Counted from the first letter of the stretch, positions 53,094-61,782 are shown. The stretch: 64,000 bases of DNA from Segatella baroniae B14 (GCF_022024235.1 NZ_CP091799.1:1987001-2051000), one strand, 5' to 3'. Notes: a model not told the origin generated them from the sequence alone. A program made the numbers and translations.

Positions 53094-55658
53094 TTATTTT
53101 TTATCTATATATCGTTGAATTAAACGTATGCCTTCACCAATCCACATGACAAGCGATGTAGAAGCAATTATTATCCCCCATTCCATCGCTGTAAGCGGTA
53201 CCGTACGAAACATTTTACCACCAAAAGTAACTATCAACCATTGGCCCAATAAAATAATGCAAAGCACCAAGACCAATCCCTGATCTGCATATATTCTTCT
53301 AAATGCAGAAAAATGGCTTCCAAAACTCTTCGCATTAAAAAGATTCCAAAACTGAAGCATGACAAATACGGTAAAAAACATGGTCAGCTCTCGTATATCC
53401 ACTCCCGCACCATGATACTCACAATATACCAAAAAGGTCAGCATTAATACGAAAAAGACTAGTCCCCATGACAATATATATTTTGCCATTTTTGGAGATA
53501 TAATAAAGTCATTACGATCACGTGGTCTGTCTTTCATCACCTCACGAGAAGGAGGCAATGAAGCAAGAGCCATAGCGGCAAATGTATCCATAATCAGATT
53601 TACCCATAGTATCTGCGTTACAGTAAGAGGCATTTCCGTACCCACTAAAGAACCTCCCAGTACCAATAACAAAGCTGTTAAGTTGACAACTAGTTGGAAA
53701 AAGAGGAATCGCTGTATATTCTTATACAGTGAACGCCCCCACATGACAGCATTAGCAATGCTTCCAAACGAATCATCAAGCAATGTCATATCAGAAGCAG
53801 ATTTAGCTACAGATGTACCAGAACCAAGAGATAATCCCACATGTGCATAATGTAAAGCAGGAGCATCATTTGTGCCATCACCTGTTACAGCTACCACTTC
53901 ACCGCGTTTTTGAAGCATCTGCACTAGGCGCTGCTTATCAGTAGGACGTGCTCTCGACATAATACGAATCTCAGTGGCACGCTGATAGGCATCCTCATCG
54001 CTCAAAGCTGCCCATTCAGGACCAGTTATCGAATATCTAACGTCTTTGCTATTTTCGTCAGCAGCAAACAAACCTATCTGCCTACCTATTTCTGCAGCCG
54101 TTGCAGTAGTATCACCCGTAACGATTTTCACCTCAATACCAGCTTCCTGACAGCGCTTTACGGCCTCAGGTACATCCTCGCGAACTGGGTCAAATATTCC
54201 ACATATTGCCACTAATTCCTTACCTATAGCAAAAGCAAGTGTACGCATAGCCTTTTGCTGATATTCCAAAAGCTTCGTTTCCACTTTTTCCCTCATTTCA
54301 TCGGAAATTTCACACATACCGATAACAATTTCTGGAGCACCTTTAATAAATTGATATGTTTTGCCCTCCCAAATAACATCAGTTTCCATATATTTTTTTT
54401 CTGTAGAGAATGGTACTTGATGCTCAACAGGAATAGTTTGACGAATCTTACGATAATCTATTTGTTTTGTCTTCAGCCAACTCAACAGAGCCACCTCTGT
54501 AGGATTACCGATACCTTTATCACCATCAAGATTAGCTGTTGTATTCAGGGCAATTCCAACATTCAACAATTCACTTGTTTCTGATACATTTTTATCCTTC
54601 ATATGGAGAATTACCATATCACTAACGGTCATCTTATTTTGAGTTAGTGTACCTGTTTTATCTGTACAAATTACAGTAACAGCCCCCATCGTTTCACAAG
54701 CATGTAGTTTACGTACTAGATTATTCGACTTTAACATGCGACGCATATTCAAGGCCAAAGCAAGGGTAACAGCCATAGGAAGACCTTCTGGCACAGCCAT
54801 GACTATCAGTGTAACACTCATCATAAAATACCCAAGTACCACCTCAGCCATTTTCAAGTAATCACCAGAATGCCATACAGATTGAGTTAAGATATCATGA
54901 ACCAAAAATATCAAAAAGGCCGCTACAGCTACACCGGAACCAATTTTAGATATCATTGAAGCCAATTTATCCAACTGTACATTCAGAGGTGTCTTAGTAT
55001 TCGTCTCCTCAGTTGATTTTTGTGCCACTTTACCGATCTCCGTATAATCACCGACGGCCACAACTTCAAATACACCACGTCCATTCATAACCATAGTAGA
55101 ACGCAAAAGAAGATTCTTAGGATAAGTTGCATCACCAAAATCTCCGGTTTCATCGAGAACATCCTTATTAATAATAGGCTCACCTGTTAAACTTGATTCA
55201 TCTATTTGTAAATCTATCGACTCAAGAAGTATTCCATCAGCAGGAACCTCATCACCAACCTCTACTAACACGACATCACCAACGACGACTTCATGTCTGG
55301 CAATTTCAATAACATGATCGTTACGACGAACCTTTACCATCTGATCATCATTCATTGCCGTTAACAAACCAAATTTTTTAGCAGCATCACGTTCAAAATA
55401 GAAACCGATAGTAGTAGCTAAAATAACAGCAATAAAGATTCCGATAGTTTCTACAAAATCATTCTCCAGGAAAGCCATAATCAAAGATATGGCAACAGCA
55501 ACAAGAAGTATTTGGATTATCGGATCACGATATTTATCAAGATAAAGCATCCAAAGAGAAGTCTTTCGAGGTGGAGTAAGTCGATTAGAGCCATACTTTG
55601 CTCGACTATCGGCTACTTGCTGGTCGTCAAGACCTGGATTATATGATTCTTTTTTCAT
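53094..55658 (-). CDS. Calcium-type P-type ATPase (PMCA/SERCA-like, P2)
   Basis: Inner membrane cation pump of 854 aa. N-terminal cation ATPase domain (DQQVADSRAKYGSNRLTPP), actuator with SSLTGEP, phosphorylation motif CTDKTGTLTQNKM (near 331), the nucleotide-binding KGAPE, hinge GDGTNDAPAL, and about ten membrane segments with the fourth containing AVPEGLP (calcium-site type) and a C-terminal group of six. The motif and domain layout point to Ca2+ transport out of the cytoplasm. It leads a run with the HAD gene, ribF and the CPBP protease. A -7 box lies 33 bp upstream. Confidence 0.92.
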   Translation of the reverse strand: MKKESYNPGLDDQQVADSRAKYGSNRLTPPRKTSLWMLYLDKYRDPIIQILLVAVAISLIMAFLENDFVETIGIFIAVILATTIGFYFERDAAKKFGLLTAMNDDQMVKVRRNDHVIEIARHEVVVGDVVLVEVGDEVPADGILLESIDLQIDESSLTGEPIINKDVLDETGDFGDATYPKNLLLRSTMVMNGRGVFEVVAVGDYTEIGKVAQKSTEETNTKTPLNVQLDKLASMISKIGSGVAVAAFLIFLVHDILTQSVWHSGDYLKMAEVVLGYFMMSVTLIVMAVPEGLPMAVTLALALNMRRMLKSNNLVRKLHACETMGAVTVICTDKTGTLTQNKMTVSDMVILHMKDKNVSETSELLNVGIALNTTANLDGDKGIGNPTEVALLSWLKTKQIDYRKIRQTIPVEHQVPFSTEKKYMETDVIWEGKTYQFIKGAPEIVIGMCEISDEMREKVETKLLEYQQKAMRTLAFAIGKELVAICGIFDPVREDVPEAVKRCQEAGIEVKIVTGDTTATAAEIGRQIGLFAADENSKDVRYSITGPEWAALSDEDAYQRATEIRIMSRARPTDKQRLVQMLQKRGEVVAVTGDGTNDAPALHYAHVGLSLGSGTSVAKSASDMTLLDDSFGSIANAVMWGRSLYKNIQRFLFFQLVVNLTALLLVLGGSLVGTEMPLTVTQILWVNLIMDTFAAMALASLPPSREVMKDRPRDRNDFIISPKMAKYILSWGLVFFVLMLTFLVYCEYHGAGVDIRELTMFFTVFVMLQFWNLFNAKSFGSHFSAFRRIYADQGLVLVLCIILLGQWLIVTFGGKMFRTVPLTAMEWGIIIASTSLVMWIGEGIRLIQRYIDKK

Positions 55659-55690
55659 CTTCTACTTTTAATAATGGAATATAGTAAATG

Positions 55691-55698
55691 CAAAGATA
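55691..55698 (-). promoter_or_regulatory. -7 box of the P-type ATPase promoter
   Basis: TATCTTTG followed by CATT on the minus strand, 33 bp before the start; -33 box not clear. Confidence 0.55.
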
Positions 55699-55797
55699 CT
55701 CAAAATCAATCTATTTACATCAGCAATCAATAATATTTAACGTCTCCCAACTATTGTATTCAAGAAGAACTAAAAAATTTTAGATTGTAAATGATAA

Positions 55798-55977
55798 ACG
55801 AAAAAGGTGCACCATTCGGTACACCTTTTCATTCGCATTACAATTGAAGTAACTATGCATTCGCTTAACCTATATTCGCATCAAACATCTATTGTACAAA
55901 CTTAAATTGAAATTATTACATAAATTCGATCCGCTATTGTATCAAATCACCTAATTCTTAATTGGACTACAAAAATA
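55798..55977 (-). ncRNA. Candidate small RNA upstream of the P-type ATPase
   Basis: A minus-strand -7 box TATTTTTG (55970-55977) and, about 150 bp later, a 12-bp hairpin (GAAAAGGTGTACC with GGTGCACCTTTT, one mismatch) followed by five T residues (55798-55829). No reading frame of more than a few codons lies between. The sequence GCGAAT occurs three times near the 3' end. A -33 box is missing, so the call is weak. Confidence 0.35.
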
Positions 55978-56230
55978 CGATATGATAAAAAATATATATA
56001 GGAGAAATCGTCATCATGATATGAATAATTACCCATAAAAAATTACATACACCATTTTCTCCCTTAAAATTAACCAAATATACTATATAATCGACTCAAA
56101 TTAAGATCATGAAAAAGAACTTTTATTATTAGAACTAAGCGCCAAAATAAAATAATCACCGTCAATATACTACACTAAAACAAAAAAAATACTTACATTT
56201 AATGAAAAATACACATTTCTAGCCTAAATA

Positions 56231-56262
56231 TTTGGATATTAAAGATAAAAAGATTATCTTTG
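56231..56262 (+). promoter_or_regulatory. Promoter of tRNA-Met
   Basis: TTTG (56231-56234), 20 bp, TATCTTTG (56255-56262), then CACCCG. Confidence 0.82.
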
Positions 56263-56288
56263 CACCCGAAAATAAAAATACAAATATT

Positions 56289-56362
56289 GGACTTGTAGCT
56301 CAGTTGGTTAGAGCAACAGACTCATAATCTGGAGGTCCTAGGTTCAAGCCCTAGCTGGTCCA
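56289..56362 (+). tRNA. tRNA with anticodon CAT, probably elongator tRNA-Met
   Basis: 74-nt cloverleaf: acceptor GGACTTG with CTGGTCC (one T-T mismatch), anticodon loop CTCATAA, T arm CTAGG-TTCAAGC-CCTAG. The acceptor begins G-C, unlike initiator tRNA. A tRNA-Ile with lysidine-modified CAT is the alternative; the deciding bases need comparison with annotated genes. No CCA is encoded. Confidence 0.85.
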
Positions 56363-56374
56363 CACTGAAAATCA

Positions 56375-56406
56375 AGGAGTTACGCAAATTGCGTAACTCC
56401 TTTTTT
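56375..56406 (+). terminator. Intrinsic terminator of tRNA-Met
   Basis: AAGGAGTTACGCAA with TTGCGTAACTCCTT, followed by T residues. Confidence 0.93.
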
Positions 56407-56756
56407 ATGTCTGCATAAACATTTTTATTTCTGTCTTCCCTTTTATGCAACATAGTTGCATAGAGAATCTATGATACATTTTTGTTAGAAGTCAGAGTGC
56501 CTCAGTCCGAAAAATATGTTTTCGAAGAATGACGTTTAGTGGATAAATCCAAAGCCATTACAAGGGAGGTATGGGTGAATACGAACGTTTGAAAAAGGCG
56601 TTCACTACCCATGAGAAAGCCGCAGAAAACTTACATGAAATATAAATAGCAAAAAAGGAAAGGACAAAACCCATATTGAAGTTTTGCCCTTTCTTTGTTA
56701 TAAATAATTATGTATGTACGATATTAATGTCATTTGCCGTCTGGCATATCGTCTTT
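56407..56756. other. Gene-poor stretch between tRNA-Met and the BspA-like fragments
   Basis: 350 bp. It holds a 24-codon frame (56571-56645, MGEYERLKKAFTTHEKAAEN start) with AGGGAGG directly in front but too close to be an ideal ribosome site, and a terminator-like hairpin. Nothing else recognised; it may be the remains of a degraded gene. Confidence 0.4.
56652..56698 (-). terminator. Terminator of the BspA-like gene
   Basis: On the minus strand GGGCAAAAC, loop of about 10 nt, GTTTTGTCC, then a T-rich tract; about 60 bp after the last stop of the BspA-like fragments. Confidence 0.7.
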
Positions 56757-57134
56757 TTACATATTGGTATAACCTAATTCTTTCGCACGTTTGGGATTGC
56801 GCTTAATCCATTCGCGCAGTTTTTTGACATGCTCGGTATCATTTGTTAGTCCAGCCAATCGTCGTAGTCGGAAACATCTATTATTTGACACGGAAATATT
56901 ATCACCACTGGATGTCGTTGCTATGGCATATACCGCATCTCCCTCTTGGCCATTTATACAGACTGCTGTATTTGCAGGAACAACATTAACAGTGGTGTTT
57001 ATACTTGCATTATTACCGCTTACGGATGTACAATAGAAAGGAGTAACATTACCACCTACCTTAAAATTGTAATCAGACCATATCATCTTATTATATTGTG
57101 AAAGGACTCTCTTCCCTTTCAACTGCTCATACAA
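56757..57134 (-). pseudogene. BspA-like surface protein, C-terminal part (separated by a frameshift)
   Basis: A 125-codon frame that continues the upstream BspA-like frame. It begins with YEQLKGKRVLSQYNKMIWSD and runs through beta-strand-rich sequence (NASINTTVNVVPANTAVC, DAVYAIATTSSGDNISVSN) to a basic end (KKLREWIKRNPKRAKELGYT). The start codon is an internal Met just behind the break, so independent translation is doubtful. Adding one T to the T7 run on the minus strand near 57128-57134 joins both frames as PFFLYEQLKGKRV. Confidence 0.65.
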
Positions 57135-57619
57135 AAAAATGGGAAGAATCTGTCTTCTGGATCATCAATATAATTGCTCAAATACTGAATCGGCACGATG
57201 ATCTCGTTCACATAGTTGCAGCCGCCTACAATATCATCGATTTCTCCAAAGTCTATTTCACTAATATTGTTTGTAAACTCCAAAGTAGTAAGGAAGCAAC
57301 AATAATGGAAAGCATTGTCTCTGATAAATCTTAGATGATTTGGCAGACGAATGTATTTTGCATGGCAGTCAAAAAATGCGCCCGTGTTAATGCAAACTAC
57401 ATACTTGTACTGATTATTCTCATAGATATAATCAGGAATGTAAACCGTGTCTCCCTCTTCAGAAGGGAAAAACGTAAGTGATAGACCGATGACACCTGAT
57501 GCTGGATCGTAAAATGGAGAAAAGTTAAAAACACCAGGATCATCAACGATGGTCGCCTTCGTACTCAACGGTATGCTGAACAATACCGAGAGTAGCAGAA
57601 GAAAAGACAGTAAAAACAT
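57119..57619 (-). pseudogene. BspA-like leucine-rich repeat protein, N-terminal part (frameshifted)
   Basis: 166 codons. A signal peptide (MFLLSFLLLLSVLFSIPLSTKA) is followed by a short linker and BspA-type (TpLRR) leucine-rich repeats: YIYENNQYKYVVCINTGAFF, YIRLPNHLRFIRDNAF, TLEFTNNISEIDFGEID. Such proteins are surface or secreted adhesins in Prevotella and Bacteroides. The frame ends in FFPFFCMSS and a stop, next to a run of seven T residues; the missing base makes the downstream frame separate. Either a true pseudogene, a slippage-dependent gene, or a sequencing error. Confidence 0.7.
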
Positions 57620-57635
57620 TGCATAAATAATTTTT

Positions 57636-57673
57636 TAGTACAATTTTGAATAATTTTATTCAAAATTGTACTA
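57636..57673. repeat. Perfect 18-bp-arm palindrome in the TonB receptor promoter region
   Basis: TAGTACAATTTTGAATAA and TTATTCAAAATTGTACTA with a 2-bp centre. It lies between the divergent BspA-like and TonB receptor genes; its right edge is 7 bp from the receptor -7 box, so it covers the expected -33 position. Confidence 0.8.
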
Positions 57674-57680
57674 TTTTTCA

Positions 57681-57688
57681 TACCTTTG
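57681..57688 (+). promoter_or_regulatory. -7 box of the TonB-dependent receptor gene
   Basis: TACCTTTG, 46 bp before the start at 57735. No TTTG at 20 bp; that position is inside the palindrome. Confidence 0.55.
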
Positions 57689-57734
57689 TAACCGTTTTGC
57701 GATAAATGCAGAATATAATTATTAATTAACCAAA

Positions 57735-59822
57735 ATGTACAAACCAATTTTAAACAAGCGCTCCAGCCTGAAGTTTAAACGCTTCTCTAACAAGGGCTAC
57801 TCTCTTTTCTCTGTTTTGGGAAAAGAAGTTCTTGTAGGCACTCTTAGTGTTGCTACACTAAGTCATGCCAAAGCTGAAGGCCTGAGTACTAAGGTAGAGT
57901 TCGCAGAGGTAGACTCTGTGACCAACCAGAAGGTACTGCAGCTTGATGAAGTGAATGTCACTGCATCAAGAGCGCCACTGACCATGAGTCAGCAAGCGAG
58001 AATGGTAACTGTACTGAGTCGCGAAGAAATTGCGGCTGCTCCAGTACAAAGTATTAACGATCTGCTGAAATACGTAGCCAGCGTAGATGTAAGACAGCGC
58101 GGTCCTATCGGAGCCCAAACAGATGTCAGCATCAGAGGTGGTAACTATGAGCAGATTACAGTTCTCCTCAACGGGGTCAACATTAACGACCCACAGACAG
58201 GTCATAACGCTTTCGATTTCCCATGTGATATTAGTGATATCGAACGCATCGAAGTTCTAAAAGGACCTGCTGCTCGTGTTTATGGAACTTCATCTCTCCT
58301 TGGAGCTATCAACATTGTAACCAAACAGCATGACGCATCTTCGGTTTCTGCATACGCAGAAGGCGGAAGCTATGGTTATGGCAAGATGGGAGCACGTCTG
58401 AAACTAAATTACGGCCGATGGAATCACTCTTTTTCTGGTAATTTTACTCGGAGTGATGGCTATAGCAGAAGCAATGCAGGCAATCTCAACATGAATTTCA
58501 ATGGTGGTAAGGCTTTCTATCAGGGAGGATATGAGGACGAACAAGTTATCGTAAGATGGCATGCAGGACTAAGCACAAAGGGGTATGGAAGTAATACCTT
58601 CTACAGTAACTACTCTGATGAGCAGTACGAGCGTACTACAAAAACTTACACGTCTATTCAAGCCGAAAACAAAACGGGTAACTTTCATTTCCATCCATTG
58701 ATTTACTGGAATAGAAATATGGACCGTTTTGAGCTTTTCCACGATAATCCTGATGCCTATCCATATAATTATCATCGCACCGATGTTTTCGGCGTAAATC
58801 TGAACGGCTATTTTGACTGGGGAGCTGGTAGAACTGCATTTGGTGCAGAGATACGCGAGGAAGATTTGGTAAGTGGAAATCTTGGTGAAAAACTATCCCG
58901 AGTACATCATATTGCTGGTACTGACCGCAACTATACTAACGGTATCAACAGAACTAACATTCAGTTTGTACTCGAGCATAATATTCTACTCCACAACTTT
59001 ACCCTATCTTTGGGTCTAACTGCTGTTAAAAATAGCTGGTCTGAAATGAATATGCGCATATATCCGGGTATTGATGCCAATTACCGATTTGGCGAGCACT
59101 GGAAAATATACGCTTCATATAATTCCTCATTGCGAATGCCTTCGGTTACAGAGCTCTATTACAACAGTAAAGGCTATAATGCCAATAAAAATCTGGAACC
59201 AGAAGAATTAACAGCCCTAGAGTTTGGTACCAAATATAATAGTAATGCCCTTCAAGCATCTGCTAGTGTTTTCTATAATCACTATAAGAATCTGATTGAC
59301 TGGATTATCGATGAAAAGGCCGATTCTGCAGTATTGACGACTACTAATTTCGGAAAAATCAACGCTTTTGGCGTAGAGGCAAACCTTACTTTCAACTTTA
59401 GAGAGATTTTGCCAACCCAACATATACTGAAAACATTCAGCCTACAATATGCTTATTTGAACCAAAATCAGAAGCAATATGAAGGCATTACAAGTCGCTA
59501 TGTTTTAGAGTATCTGAAACATAAACTTGTAGCCAACCTACAGATGAATCTTTGGAAAAACCTGGATTTAGGCATCAACTACCGATTTCAAAAGAGAAAT
59601 GGAAGGTATGCTGCAGGTTATGACGAAACGACCAAGACAAATATTCTGAAGAAATATTCGCCATACAGCATTTTGGATGCTCGTCTATCATGGAATAAGC
59701 CTACCTACAGTCTCTATATTGAAGGGAACAACCTCATTTCGCATCGCTATGTAGACTTTGGAAGTCTGAAACAACCAGGTTTCTGGTTTATTGCTGGTGC
59801 AAAAATTAACATTACCCTATAA
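57735..59822 (+). CDS. TonB-dependent outer membrane receptor (BtuB-like)
   Basis: 695 aa. An extended N-terminus (KFKRFSNKGYSLFSVLGKE, then VLVGTLSVATLSHAKA) precedes cleavage; this Bacteroidota-type leader differs from a simple signal peptide. The TonB box region is LDEVNVTASRAPL, the plug (about 75-195) has SINDLLKYVASVDVRQRG, QTDVSIRGGNYEQI and IERIEVLKGPAARVYGTSS, and a 22-strand barrel ends in a terminal Leu (GAKINITL). It is not a SusC and has no SusD partner. Style is closest to BtuB/colicin-type receptors; the ligand is unknown and no cobalamin riboswitch was seen. The next gene starts immediately after its stop. Confidence 0.9.
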   Translation: MYKPILNKRSSLKFKRFSNKGYSLFSVLGKEVLVGTLSVATLSHAKAEGLSTKVEFAEVDSVTNQKVLQLDEVNVTASRAPLTMSQQARMVTVLSREEIAAAPVQSINDLLKYVASVDVRQRGPIGAQTDVSIRGGNYEQITVLLNGVNINDPQTGHNAFDFPCDISDIERIEVLKGPAARVYGTSSLLGAINIVTKQHDASSVSAYAEGGSYGYGKMGARLKLNYGRWNHSFSGNFTRSDGYSRSNAGNLNMNFNGGKAFYQGGYEDEQVIVRWHAGLSTKGYGSNTFYSNYSDEQYERTTKTYTSIQAENKTGNFHFHPLIYWNRNMDRFELFHDNPDAYPYNYHRTDVFGVNLNGYFDWGAGRTAFGAEIREEDLVSGNLGEKLSRVHHIAGTDRNYTNGINRTNIQFVLEHNILLHNFTLSLGLTAVKNSWSEMNMRIYPGIDANYRFGEHWKIYASYNSSLRMPSVTELYYNSKGYNANKNLEPEELTALEFGTKYNSNALQASASVFYNHYKNLIDWIIDEKADSAVLTTTNFGKINAFGVEANLTFNFREILPTQHILKTFSLQYAYLNQNQKQYEGITSRYVLEYLKHKLVANLQMNLWKNLDLGINYRFQKRNGRYAAGYDETTKTNILKKYSPYSILDARLSWNKPTYSLYIEGNNLISHRYVDFGSLKQPGFWFIAGAKINITL

Positions 59823-60467
59823 ATGGAAAAAATTATAGTAAACTGTATTTTGCTGTGTGTAGCCCTCATAGGCTACGCACAGCAACCCACATATAGCCAG
59901 AGCATATACACTGCCGAACAACTCCAAGAAGGCGATTTGCTCTTTTATGCATCAGCAACAGACAATCCAATAACTGATGTTACAAATGGTTTTCAGGGCA
60001 CACTCATTAGTCATGTGTCTATAGTCGTAAAGAATCAAGGTAAACCATATATACTAGAAGCTAACCACAAGGGAGTTATCTTTCAGCCAATTGACAGCAC
60101 TTTTAATCGATTAAATCGCCGAAAAGAGCATATTTATGTCGGCAGAATCCATTCAAAATGGGACATCAAGACATCGATAGACAAGGCCAAAAGATATATC
60201 GGAAAGCCCTATGATTTCTATTTTGAACCCAACGACAGTGCAATCTATTGTAGTGAGCTCGTTCAACTATGCTACCAAGACAAACAAGGACATCTTCTTT
60301 TTGAGCCCATCCCAATGAGTTTTCACGATAAGACCGGTAAAATTACCAATTATTGGAAAGAATACTATCACAAAGTAGGCAAAGAAGTACCAGAAGGAGC
60401 CCCAGGAAGCAATCCTGGTGATCTATCCCGAAATCAAAAAGTAAAAATCATCGGAATGATACTATAA
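59823..60467 (+). CDS. YiiX-like NlpC/P60-superfamily cysteine hydrolase
   Basis: 214 aa with a short signal peptide (MEKIIVNCILLCVALIGYAQ). The permuted papain-like fold of YiiX/YebB proteins shows as EGDLLFYAS, LISHVSIVVKNQGKPYILEA (catalytic His in SHVSI) and DSAIYCSELVQLCY (catalytic Cys in YCSEL). Members act on amide or ester bonds in peptidoglycan or lipids; the substrate is unknown. Its ATG is directly adjacent to the stop of the TonB receptor, so translation is probably coupled and both may serve one function at the envelope. Confidence 0.85.
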   Translation: MEKIIVNCILLCVALIGYAQQPTYSQSIYTAEQLQEGDLLFYASATDNPITDVTNGFQGTLISHVSIVVKNQGKPYILEANHKGVIFQPIDSTFNRLNRRKEHIYVGRIHSKWDIKTSIDKAKRYIGKPYDFYFEPNDSAIYCSELVQLCYQDKQGHLLFEPIPMSFHDKTGKITNYWKEYYHKVGKEVPEGAPGSNPGDLSRNQKVKIIGMIL

Positions 60468-60536
60468 GATGGACAAGCAAAACATGCAAAAAATGAATAA
60501 ATCACTGTAAATGATGGTATTATTCATTATTTTTCG

Positions 60537-60544
60537 TATTTTTG
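60537..60544 (+). promoter_or_regulatory. -7 box in front of the nucleoside-recognition protein
   Basis: TATTTTTG followed by CAAC, 8 bp before the ATG at 60553. It favours that start over an in-frame ATG at 60511, which would put the promoter inside the gene. Confidence 0.5.
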
Positions 60545-60552
60545 CAACCACT

Positions 60553-61782
60553 ATGGTACTAAATTATATCTGGATAGCTTTTTTCGTTATCGCATTTATT
60601 TTTGCGATTATCGGTCTTTTGATGGGAGACACAACTATCTTCCAAAAAATTGTCGATTCAACTTTCGATAGTTCTAAGAATGCCTTCGAGATTTCACTCG
60701 GCCTTACCGGTGTACTTGCCTTATGGCTAGGCATCATGAAGATAGGAGAAAAAGCAGGAGTTGTAAATGTACTGGCACGTATACTTAGTCCTGTTTTCTC
60801 AAAGCTATTTCCAGATATACCGAAAAACCATCCCGTGATGGGCAGTATCTTTATGAATATAGCATCAAACATGCTTGGACTTGATAATGCTGCTACGCCT
60901 ACAGGACTTAAGGCTATGAGCCAGATGCAAGAGCTTAATAACCAGAAAGATACCGCAACCAACCCTATGATTATGTTTCTGGTACTCAATACCAGTGGAC
61001 TTACCATTATTCCAACTACCATTCTTGCTTTCCGTGCTTCTTATGGAGCAGCAACCCCCACCGACGTATTCATCCCTATTCTATTAGCTACAGCCGTAGC
61101 AACCATAGCAGGTATCATCATTACCGCACTATGGCAGAAAATTAATATCTTACAACCCGTATTATTAGCCACATTAGGCAGTATCATCGCTTTTGTAGGT
61201 ATCATCATCTGGGCATTCGGGCAAATGGATAAGGACACTATGGGCCAAGTAACCAGTTTAGCCAGCAACCTCATTTTATTAGGTATTATTTTGAGTTTTA
61301 TCCTTGCTGGTGTATGGAAGAAAATCAATGTATACGATGCATTTATTGAAGGAGCAAAAGAAGGTTTCACCACTGCTGTGAAAATTATTCCGTATCTAGT
61401 TGCTATCCTTGTAGGCATAGGTGTATTCCGCGCTTCTGGAGCTATGGACATGCTGATTAACGGTATAGCTTGGTGCATCGAACAATGCGGACTAAATACC
61501 GATTTCGTAGGTGCTTTACCTACTGCATTCATGAAACCACTCTCTGGAAGCGGTGCTCGTGGATTAATGTTAGAAGCTATGAAAAATTACGGACCGGATA
61601 GTTTTATCGGTCGATTGAGTTGCATTTTCCAAGGATCAACAGACACAACGTTCTATATATTGGCTGTATACTTTGGTAGTGTCAATATCAAGTATACCCG
61701 CCATGCCGTAGCTTGTGGACTGCTGGCTGATTTGGCAGGTGTCATAGCAGCAATCTTTATTGCCTACCTTTTCTTTGCATAA
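60553..61782 (+). CDS. Nucleoside recognition (Gate-domain) membrane protein, SpmA-SpmB fusion type
   Basis: 409 aa from the ATG at 60553 (MVLNYIWIAFFVIAFIFAII); an ATG at 60511 is possible. About ten membrane segments. Two Gate domains in tandem, the first with GLTGVLALWLGIMKIGEKAG and NMLGLDNAATPTGLKAM (as in SpmA), the second with AIKIIPYL-like KIIPYLVAILVGIGVFRASG and KPLSGSGARGLMLEAM (as in SpmB), ending in GLLADLAGVIAAIFIAYLFF. The SpmA/SpmB names come from sporulation, which does not occur here; transport or gating of a nucleoside-like compound is inferred from the family. Confidence 0.88.
   Translation: MVLNYIWIAFFVIAFIFAIIGLLMGDTTIFQKIVDSTFDSSKNAFEISLGLTGVLALWLGIMKIGEKAGVVNVLARILSPVFSKLFPDIPKNHPVMGSIFMNIASNMLGLDNAATPTGLKAMSQMQELNNQKDTATNPMIMFLVLNTSGLTIIPTTILAFRASYGAATPTDVFIPILLATAVATIAGIIITALWQKINILQPVLLATLGSIIAFVGIIIWAFGQMDKDTMGQVTSLASNLILLGIILSFILAGVWKKINVYDAFIEGAKEGFTTAVKIIPYLVAILVGIGVFRASGAMDMLINGIAWCIEQCGLNTDFVGALPTAFMKPLSGSGARGLMLEAMKNYGPDSFIGRLSCIFQGSTDTTFYILAVYFGSVNIKYTRHAVACGLLADLAGVIAAIFIAYLFFA

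Larger units (their letters stand above)
55659..56288. other. AT-rich intergenic region with a candidate sRNA and the tRNA-Met promoter
   Basis: 630 bp without a protein gene. It contains the ATPase -7 box (55691-55698), a terminator-like hairpin (55802-55829), a minus-strand -7 box (55970-55977) and the tRNA-Met promoter (56231-56262). The part 55980-56230 is AT-rich with nothing recognised. Confidence 0.6.

Noticed and set aside
57600-57735. Cobalamin or other riboswitch in front of the BtuB-like receptor
   Set aside because: The leader is under 50 nt after the -7 box and shows only the palindrome; no conserved riboswitch core was found.
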